In this document: in pieces, positions 58,226 through 64,000 of the stretch | Position numbering within the stretch: position 1 is the stretch's first letter | How the letters are laid out: the number at the start of each line of letters is the position of its first letter | Assembly: GCA_963745755.1 (NCBI GenBank) | Contig: CAVUYP010000001.1 | Coordinates: 496,001 to 560,000 of the forward strand | Source: RHKX01 sp963745755 | Lineage (GTDB): Bacteria; Actinomycetota; Thermoleophilia; Solirubrobacterales; 70-9 | Length of the DNA stretch: 64,000 bases | Direction: 5' to 3' | Program-made: the position numbers and the translations under genes | The notes under the pieces: generated by a model | What the model saw: the letters and a program-made list of their open reading frames with translations, nothing else | The model's database searches: none | What the model was told of the DNA's origin: nothing

Positions 58226-60712
58226 ATGCCCGAGAGCACAGACACAAACGGCGAGGAAAAGGACGAGCCGGCGACCGTCTCCGGCAACGGGTCCGATCCG
58301 GAGCCGCCGTCCGATTCCGCAGCCGAGCCCGAGCAGCCCGCCGCCGCGGCGGGGCCGGAGCCGAGCGCCGCCGCGAAGCCGGAGGTCGAGCTGAGTCCGC
58401 GCGAGCAGGCCAAGGAGGCCGCCCGCGAGGCCGCCCGCGAGCGGAAGCAGAAGCGCGCCGAGCGCAAGGCCGATCGCCGGGTCAGCGGCAAGGGCATTCG
58501 CGCTCGCGCAGCGCGGCTGCGCAGCGGCGACGGCTGGCGGCGCCCGCAGCCCGACGGCGAGACCCGGCCGCGGATCAAGAAGCTTCGCTTCCTCGGGGTC
58601 CTGCTCGGCCTCGGGCTGCTGGCGATCGTCTCCTGGGTGTTCGGGGTGATGATGGCCGTCGCCCAGGACCTGCCCGACCTCGAGGCCCGCGCCCAGTACG
58701 ACGCCGCTCAGAACTCGGTGGTCCTGGCCAGCGACGGCACGACGCTGACGACGCTGACCGGCAACGAGAAGCGGATCCTCCTCGAGTCCGACGAGATCGC
58801 TCCGTCGCTGAAGCAGGCCGTGGTTGCAATCGAGGACGAGCGCTTCTACGAGCACCGCGGCATCGACTTCCTCGGTATCGCCAGGGCGCTGCAGCAGGAC
58901 ATCGTCTCCGGCGGCGCCGTCCAGGGCGCCTCGACGATCACCCAGCAGTTCGTCAAGAACGCGCTCGAGGCGCAGGGCAGTCGAACCGTGCTCCAGAAAC
59001 TCCGCGAGGCGGCGCTCGCCTACCAGATCGAACGCAAGTGGTCGAAGGACAAGATCCTCACCAACTACCTCAACAACATCTACTTCGGCAACGGCGCCTA
59101 CGGAATCGAGGCCGCGGCCCGAACCTACTTCGGGACCGCCCATCCCGGCTGCGGCGACGCCGGCAACCGCTGCGCGGCCGTGCTCCGGCCCGAGGAGTCG
59201 GCGATGCTGGCGGCGCTGATCTCGTCGCCGACCGCCTACGACCCGCGGACCAACCCCGTCGATGCGATGACGCAGCGCAACGTCGTTCTCACGAAGATGC
59301 GCGAGCAGGGCGTGCTCGAGGTCAGCGACGAGGACTTCCAGGCGCTGCTCGACACGCCGGTCCCGCAGAAGCGCGACATCCAGCCGCCGACCGAGCAGTC
59401 GAAGGCGCCCTACTTCACCGACTGGCTGCGTCAGCAGGTCGTCGACAAGTACGGCCCCGGCCAGGCGTTCGGCGGCGGGTTGGAGATCAAGTCGACCCTC
59501 GACCTCGGCCTCCAGGACGCCGCCGACCGGGCCGTCTCCGACAACCTCTCCGGGCTCGGCCCGACCGCCGCCGTGGTCGCGATCGACAACGGCAGCGGCG
59601 AGGTGCTGGCGATGGTCGGCGGCCAGGACTTCGACTCGAGCCCGTTCAACCTCGCCACCAACGGCCAGCGGCAGCCGGGCTCGTCGTTCAAGCCGTTCAC
59701 GCTCGTCACCGCTCTCAAGGAGGGCCATTCGCCCGACGAGACATTCGAATCGGCCCCCCAGCAGCTGCCGTTCAAGGCGACGATCCGCAAGAACGGCAAG
59801 AAGAAGCAGGTGACCGACCTGTTTCGGGTCAGCAACTACGACGACAACTACCTCGGCAGCGCCTCGATCGCGACGGCGACGACCTATTCGGACAACTCCG
59901 TCTACGCCCAGCTCGGCTTCGAGGTCGGGATCAACAACATCGTCAAGACCGCCCACGAGCTCGGGATCACGTCGCGGGTCGACGACAACCCGGCGATCAT
60001 CCTCGGCGGCCTCAAGCGCGGGGTCACCCCGCTCGAGATGGCCTACGCCTACAACACGCTCGCCAACGGCGGCGCCAGGATCAGCGGCACCGAGGCCAGC
60101 CAGGGCAACGGCAAGGGACCGGTCGCGATCGACAAGGTCGTCAACGGCGACGGCAAATCGGTCGCCGACAACCTCGGCGGCAGCGGCGAGAACGAGAAGG
60201 TCTCGAACCAGGTCGTCGACCCCGAGGTTGCGCAGACGGCGACCGACATCCTCCACACCGTCGTCACCAGCGGCACCGGCAAGCGCGCTCAAGTGGGCGA
60301 CGACTACATCTGGGGCAAGACCGGGACGACCGACAACAATGCCGATGCCTGGTTCGTCGGCGCCAACGAGGACATCACCGTCGCCGTCTGGGTCGGCTAC
60401 GCGGACGGGGCGACGCCGATGGAGACCGAGTTCGGCGGCCTCCCCGTCGACGGCGGCACGATTCCGGCGCTGATCTGGAACGAAGTCGTCAGCGCCTGGG
60501 ACGGCCTCAAGGCCGGTCGCGACGCGGCCAGTGGCGACAGCACCGACACGACCGACACGACGACCGACACCTACGTGGCGCCGCCGACGGCGCCGGCGCC
60601 GGCGCCGGTCGAGCCGGCCACCCCCGCTCCCACCCCCGCTCCGGCGCCGGTCGAGCCCGCCGCTCCGGCAACCGGGACCGGCGGCACCGACGCCGGCGGC
60701 ACCGTCCCCTAG
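58226..60712 (+). CDS. Class A penicillin-binding protein
   Basis: The 828-residue bifunctional enzyme has a 118-residue charged cytoplasmic tail, one membrane segment (residues 119-145), a glycosyltransferase domain with Glu203 in AIEDERFYEHRG and TITQQFVKNA, and a transpeptidase domain with GSSFKPF, SDN and GKTGTT. It polymerises and cross-links peptidoglycan. The last 60 residues are a Pro/Ala/Thr-rich extracellular tail. The ATG at 58226 is chosen over an upstream frame. It ends at a CTAG that contains both its stop and the stop of the convergent glycosylase gene. Confidence 0.93.
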   Translation: MPESTDTNGEEKDEPATVSGNGSDPEPPSDSAAEPEQPAAAAGPEPSAAAKPEVELSPREQAKEAAREAARERKQKRAERKADRRVSGKGIRARAARLRSGDGWRRPQPDGETRPRIKKLRFLGVLLGLGLLAIVSWVFGVMMAVAQDLPDLEARAQYDAAQNSVVLASDGTTLTTLTGNEKRILLESDEIAPSLKQAVVAIEDERFYEHRGIDFLGIARALQQDIVSGGAVQGASTITQQFVKNALEAQGSRTVLQKLREAALAYQIERKWSKDKILTNYLNNIYFGNGAYGIEAAARTYFGTAHPGCGDAGNRCAAVLRPEESAMLAALISSPTAYDPRTNPVDAMTQRNVVLTKMREQGVLEVSDEDFQALLDTPVPQKRDIQPPTEQSKAPYFTDWLRQQVVDKYGPGQAFGGGLEIKSTLDLGLQDAADRAVSDNLSGLGPTAAVVAIDNGSGEVLAMVGGQDFDSSPFNLATNGQRQPGSSFKPFTLVTALKEGHSPDETFESAPQQLPFKATIRKNGKKKQVTDLFRVSNYDDNYLGSASIATATTYSDNSVYAQLGFEVGINNIVKTAHELGITSRVDDNPAIILGGLKRGVTPLEMAYAYNTLANGGARISGTEASQGNGKGPVAIDKVVNGDGKSVADNLGGSGENEKVSNQVVDPEVAQTATDILHTVVTSGTGKRAQVGDDYIWGKTGTTDNNADAWFVGANEDITVAVWVGYADGATPMETEFGGLPVDGGTIPALIWNEVVSAWDGLKAGRDAASGDSTDTTDTTTDTYVAPPTAPAPAPVEPATPAPTPAPAPVEPAAPATGTGGTDAGGTVP

Positions 60713-61287
60713 CCCGCTGGCCGGGACAGGAACGGGCTGCCGGCGAGGCAGTACCGCCAGGGATAGTCGGCGGCCTTGCTGAGCCCGATTCGAGGGCCGG
60801 CGACGACCTCGGCGCCGGCGCCCGCCGCGAGCAGGGTGAACGGCTCGCGCAGCGCATCCGAACCCGACTGCGACAGCTCGATCGCCAGTGCCGCGCAGAT
60901 CTTCCCGGGGCCCGAGCAGAGGTCGCGATCCCGCTCGAGGCCGCGCCGGGCGCGCATCGATTCGATCTCGGCGGTCGGCTCGAGAGCGCGGATCAGCACC
61001 GCAGCGGCGATGCCGTCGGGCTCGGTGACGAGGTTGAACATCGAGTGGATGCCGTAGCAGAGGTAAACGTAGGCGTGGCCGGGCGGACCGAACAGCGGCG
61101 CGTTTCGGGCCGTCGGCCCGCCGAACGCGTGGCAGGCCGGGTCGTCGCGCTCGTAGGCCTCGGTCTCGACGATGATGCCGCCGATCCCGCGGTGCAGGAG
61201 CGTGCAGCCGATCAGCTCGGCGGCGACGGCGCGGGGGGGACGGGCGAAGAAGTCGCGATCGAGCGCGGTCGCTGCGGCGGCCATCAC
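60709..61287 (-). CDS. mpg: 3-methyladenine DNA glycosylase, AAG/Mpg family
   Basis: The 192-residue protein excises alkylated purines. Motifs are FFARPPRAVAAELIGCTLLH, GGIIVETEAYERDDPACHAF, NAPLFGPPGHAYVYLCYGIH and CSGPGKICAALAI. Its start (GTG ATG) overlaps the argH stop, so it is co-transcribed with argH. Confidence 0.93.
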   Translation of the reverse strand: MMAAAATALDRDFFARPPRAVAAELIGCTLLHRGIGGIIVETEAYERDDPACHAFGGPTARNAPLFGPPGHAYVYLCYGIHSMFNLVTEPDGIAAAVLIRALEPTAEIESMRARRGLERDRDLCSGPGKICAALAIELSQSGSDALREPFTLLAAGAGAEVVAGPRIGLSKAADYPWRYCLAGSPFLSRPAG

Positions 61288-62651
61288 CCCAGCGCGGCCA
61301 GGCTCGCGGAGGCGAGCTCGAGCTGCGCGGCCACGGCCGTCGCCGACGTGCCCCCGCGCGAGACCTTGGAGTCGAGCCAGGAGCCCTCGCCGAGGACCTC
61401 GTAGTACTCGTCGTCGAGCAGCTCAGAGAACCCGGCGAGCTCCTCGGGAGGGATCGCCGAGAGCGGGATCCCGGCGCCGAGAGCGTGCCGGACGAGGCCG
61501 CCGACGACGCCGTGCGCCTCGCGGAACGGCAGGCCGCGGCGAACGAGCAGGTCGGCGACGTCGGTCGCGGCCGCCATCTCGTCGTCGGCTGCTGCGGCCA
61601 TCCGCTCGTGGTCGAACTCGATGCCGGCGAGCATCCCGTCGAGTGCCCGCAGGCAGAGCTCGACCGTGTCGACGGCGTCGAAGAGCGGCTCCTTGTCCTC
61701 CTGGAGGTCCTTGCTGTAGGCGAGCGGCAGTCCGTGCATGACTCCGGCCACGGTCGTCAGCGCGGCGACCACGCGCGGCGCCTTCGCCCGGAGCAGCTCG
61801 GCGGCGTCCGGGTTCATCTTCTGCGGCATGATCGACGAGCCCGAGCTGAACTCCTCGGCGGGGCGGCAGAAGCCGAATTCGCTGGTCGACCAGAGGACGA
61901 TCTCGGCACCGATCCGGGAGAGATGGGTCGCGCATGCAGCCGCGGCCGACAGGTAGTCGAGCGCGAAGTCGCGGTTCGAGACGCCGTCGATCGAGTTCTC
62001 GACGACGCGGTCGAAGCCGAGCTCGGCGGCGACCGATTGCCGGTCGATGTCCCAGTTGAGGCCGGCGAGGGCACCGGAGCCGAGCGGCATCGCCCGTGCA
62101 GCGCTCGCTGCCGCCGCGAAGCGGTCGACGTCGCGGCGCAGCATCCAGAACCAGGCGAGCAGATGGTGGCCTAGCGAGACCGGCTGGGCCCGCTGCAGAT
62201 GGGTGTAGCCGGGCAGCCGGGCGCCGCGGTGCTCGGTCGCGAGGGCATGGATCCGGCGCAGGCAGGCGGTCAGCAGCTCGCCGGCGACGGCGGCGCGGTC
62301 GGCGACGAACATCGCCAGGTCGGTGGCGACCTGATCGTTTCGCGAGCGGCCGGTATGGATCTTGCCGCCGACCCGCCCGGCGAGCTCGGTGAGGCGGCGC
62401 TCGATCGCCATGTGGACGTCCTCGTCGCCGGGCTCGAACGGGAACCGCCCTGACTCGATCTCGCCCTCGACGCGGTCGAGGCCGCCGAGCAGCTGGTCCA
62501 GCTCGGCGTCGTCGAGGACCCCGGCCGAGCGCAGCGCCCGGGCGTGGGCGCGCGACTGGCGGATGTCGTAGGGGGCGAGGCGGCGGTCATAGCTCAGCGA
62601 GGCGTTGAGCTGCCAGAAGACCGGATCGGGTTGCTGCTCGAAGCGGGGCAT
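61284..62651 (-). CDS. argH: Argininosuccinate lyase
   Basis: The 455-residue enzyme makes arginine and fumarate. It shows GGKIHTGRSRNDQVATDLAMF, PGYTHLQRAQPVSLGHHL, and the fumarase-superfamily signature GSSIMPQKMNPDAAELLRAK. No other arginine genes are adjacent. It lies 22 nt downstream of the DegT gene and overlaps mpg. Confidence 0.95.
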   Translation of the reverse strand: MPRFEQQPDPVFWQLNASLSYDRRLAPYDIRQSRAHARALRSAGVLDDAELDQLLGGLDRVEGEIESGRFPFEPGDEDVHMAIERRLTELAGRVGGKIHTGRSRNDQVATDLAMFVADRAAVAGELLTACLRRIHALATEHRGARLPGYTHLQRAQPVSLGHHLLAWFWMLRRDVDRFAAAASAARAMPLGSGALAGLNWDIDRQSVAAELGFDRVVENSIDGVSNRDFALDYLSAAAACATHLSRIGAEIVLWSTSEFGFCRPAEEFSSGSSIMPQKMNPDAAELLRAKAPRVVAALTTVAGVMHGLPLAYSKDLQEDKEPLFDAVDTVELCLRALDGMLAGIEFDHERMAAAADDEMAAATDVADLLVRRGLPFREAHGVVGGLVRHALGAGIPLSAIPPEELAGFSELLDDEYYEVLGEGSWLDSKVSRGGTSATAVAAQLELASASLAALG

Positions 62652-62673
62652 GGCGTCAGTGTATGAACGGCGA

Positions 62674-63837
62674 TCAGGCGGGGCCGCGACCGAGGATCGC
62701 GGCGAGCTCGGCGACGACCCGCTCGACGACGTCCTCGCCGACGGCGGGATGGAACGGCAGCGCGACCGACCGTCGCGAGAAGTCCTCGGCGACCGGGAAC
62801 TGCCCGGGGCGGGTCCCGAACCGCTCCCGGTAGAGCTCGGAGAGGTGGATGCAGGGGATGTAGGGCCGAGCGTCGATGCCGCGCCGGTCGAGCTCGGCGA
62901 TGACCGCGTCGCGATCGGCCCGCTCCGGCAGCCGCAGCACGTAGACGAACCAGCTGCGCCGCTCGCTGCCGCGGTCGCCGAGCGGCAGGACGATGTCGGC
63001 CGGGTCGCCGGACCCGGGCTCGGCGCCGCCGATCGCGGCGAGCCGCTCCGAATAGGCCGCCGCCACCCGGGAGCGGGCCGCGAGCAGCTCGTCGAGCCGC
63101 TCGAGCTGGGCGATCCCGATCGCGGCCTGGAGGTCGGTGAGCCGGTAGTTGAAGCCGAGCCGGTCGTGATCCATGAACTTCATGTTCGGCGCCCGTCCCT
63201 GGTTGCGCTCGCTGCGGGCGACCGCCGCCGCGGTCGCGTCGGCGGCGACGAGCATCCCCCCCTCCCCCGTCGTCATCTGCTTGTTGGCGTAGAAGGCGAA
63301 GGCCGCGGGGTTGCCGCGCGCCCCTGCCGCCCGGCCGTCGGCGCACACGGTCCCGAGCGCCTGGGCGGCGTCCTCGAGGACGCCGATGCCGTGGCCGGCA
63401 GCGATCTCGTCGAGCTCGGCCATCGCCGCCGGCCAGCCGAAGATGTGGACCGGCAGCAATCCCGCCGTGCGTTCGCCGGTCGCGGCGGCGACGGCGGCGG
63501 GGTCGACGGTCAGCGTCGCCGGGTCGACGTCGCAGAAGACCGGGCGCGCCCCCTCGAAGAGCAGGCAGTTCGAGGATGCGATGAAGCTGAGCGGGGTGGT
63601 CAGGACCTCGTCGCCGGGTCCCCAGCCAAACTCGCGGACGGCGAGGTGAAGGGCGGCGGTCCCGCTCGACACCGCGACCGCGTCGTCGACCCCGAGCCGG
63701 CGTGCGAACTCGGCCTCGAAGCGGCCCAGCATCGGGCCGAGCGAGAGCATCCCCGAGCGCAGGACCTCGAGCACGAGCTCCTCCTCGCGCCCGCCGAGCA
63801 CCGGGCGGGCGAGCGGTATGCGCTCGCCGCCGCTCAC
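62674..63837 (-). CDS. DegT/DnrJ/EryC1/StrS family aminotransferase
   Basis: A 387-residue PLP-dependent sugar aminotransferase-type enzyme. SSGTAALHLAVREFGWGPGD starts the cofactor-binding part, and the PLP-binding Lys is in FAFYANKQMTTGEGG. FNYRLTDLQAAIGIAQLERL and RRGIDARPYIPCIHLSELY are typical. Such enzymes usually aminate nucleotide-linked keto-sugars for surface polysaccharides. No other sugar-pathway genes are in the window. The GTG start overlaps the cimA stop (GTGA). Confidence 0.9.
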   Translation of the reverse strand: MSGGERIPLARPVLGGREEELVLEVLRSGMLSLGPMLGRFEAEFARRLGVDDAVAVSSGTAALHLAVREFGWGPGDEVLTTPLSFIASSNCLLFEGARPVFCDVDPATLTVDPAAVAAATGERTAGLLPVHIFGWPAAMAELDEIAAGHGIGVLEDAAQALGTVCADGRAAGARGNPAAFAFYANKQMTTGEGGMLVAADATAAAVARSERNQGRAPNMKFMDHDRLGFNYRLTDLQAAIGIAQLERLDELLAARSRVAAAYSERLAAIGGAEPGSGDPADIVLPLGDRGSERRSWFVYVLRLPERADRDAVIAELDRRGIDARPYIPCIHLSELYRERFGTRPGQFPVAEDFSRRSVALPFHPAVGEDVVERVVAELAAILGRGPA

Positions 63838-64000
63838 CCCGGCAGCTCTGCCGGAGTCGCCGCCGGCCCCGCCGGCTGCGGCTGGAACGCGTATTCGAGC
63901 GAGTCGACGAGCGCCTCCCAGGAAGCCTCGATGACGTTCTCGGAGACCCCGAGCGAGCTCCACGACCGGGCGCCGTCGGAGGAGTCGAGGAGCACCCTGG
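63834..64000 (-). CDS. cimA: Citramalate synthase (C-terminal end only)
   Basis: The visible 54 residues read VLLDSSDGARSWSSLGVSEN, then VIEASWEALVDSLEYAF and a Pro/Ala-rich end. This resembles the C-terminal regulatory domain of citramalate/2-isopropylmalate synthase family proteins (GVSxNIIEASWxAL). CimA makes citramalate for isoleucine synthesis. The rest lies outside the window. Confidence 0.7.
   Translation of the reverse strand, partial: RVLLDSSDGARSWSSLGVSENVIEASWEALVDSLEYAFQPQPAGPAATPAELPG

Noticed and set aside
57157..61404. Very long plus-strand open frame (over 1400 codons) spanning tyrS, PBP and mpg
   Set aside because: It is a high-GC shadow frame: the tyrS and mpg parts are antisense to genes with clear motifs, and the PBP part is out of frame with the true protein.

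Overview
The window is about 70% GC and tightly packed. Many genes overlap by a few bases through GTGA, ATGA or TTGA junctions. GTG and TTG starts are common and Shine-Dalgarno sites are often weak. The gene content points to a high-GC actinomycete, and a Thermoleophilia/Solirubrobacterales-like bacterium is the best guess. Supporting traits are the SepF, ImuB/DnaE2 and DUF6504-like genes, short HisG with HisZ, and a LexA box of the CGAAC-N4-GTTCG type. The assignment is by inference only.

Layout. 1-11.5 kb (minus): RNase J, dapA, an amidase, dapB, an M16 peptidase, pnp, two thiol-redox genes, rpsO, ribF, truB, nrnA, rbfA. 11.5-16 kb: infB-nusA-rimP behind a good promoter with an intrinsic terminator in its leader. 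16-22.2 kb: dtd, a TPR protein, an 83-nt tandem repeat, then cdsA-uppS-frr-pyrH-tsf-rpsB. 22.3-27.8 kb: cell-envelope and division cluster (rluD-like, lspA, yggT, proC, sepF, yggS, pgeF, cca). 27.8-29.3 kb (plus): a membrane-anchored PQQ-type propeller. 29.4-38.1 kb (minus): the histidine genes hisF, hisA, hisH, hisB, hisD, hisG, hisZ with a secreted glycosidase-like gene inside the block, then murA. 38.1-46 kb (plus): an HD protein, an alpha/beta hydrolase, an isocitrate/isopropylmalate-dehydrogenase homologue, and an SOS mutagenesis cassette (imuB, DUF6504-like, dnaE2) behind a LexA box. 46-51.4 kb: an M28 peptidase, an MFS-like protein, a secreted protein and an MMPL transporter. 51.4-56.9 kb (minus): a complete 16S-23S-5S rRNA operon with no tRNA in the spacer. 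56.9-64 kb: tyrS, a class A PBP, a 3-methyladenine glycosylase, argH, a DegT aminotransferase and the end of a citramalate synthase gene.

The most striking property is that at least 15 genes are broken by a total of 17 single-base frame disruptions, and every one reads as a +1 insertion. Most lie between 23.6 and 38.8 kb and hit nearly the whole histidine block. Other notable points are the terminator in the rimP-nusA-infB leader, the 83-nt repeat array whose first copy carries an exact 71-bp insertion with an inverted repeat, a putative Cys3His metal-binding motif in NusA, and several apparently leaderless genes, two pairs of which share overlapping divergent -10 elements.
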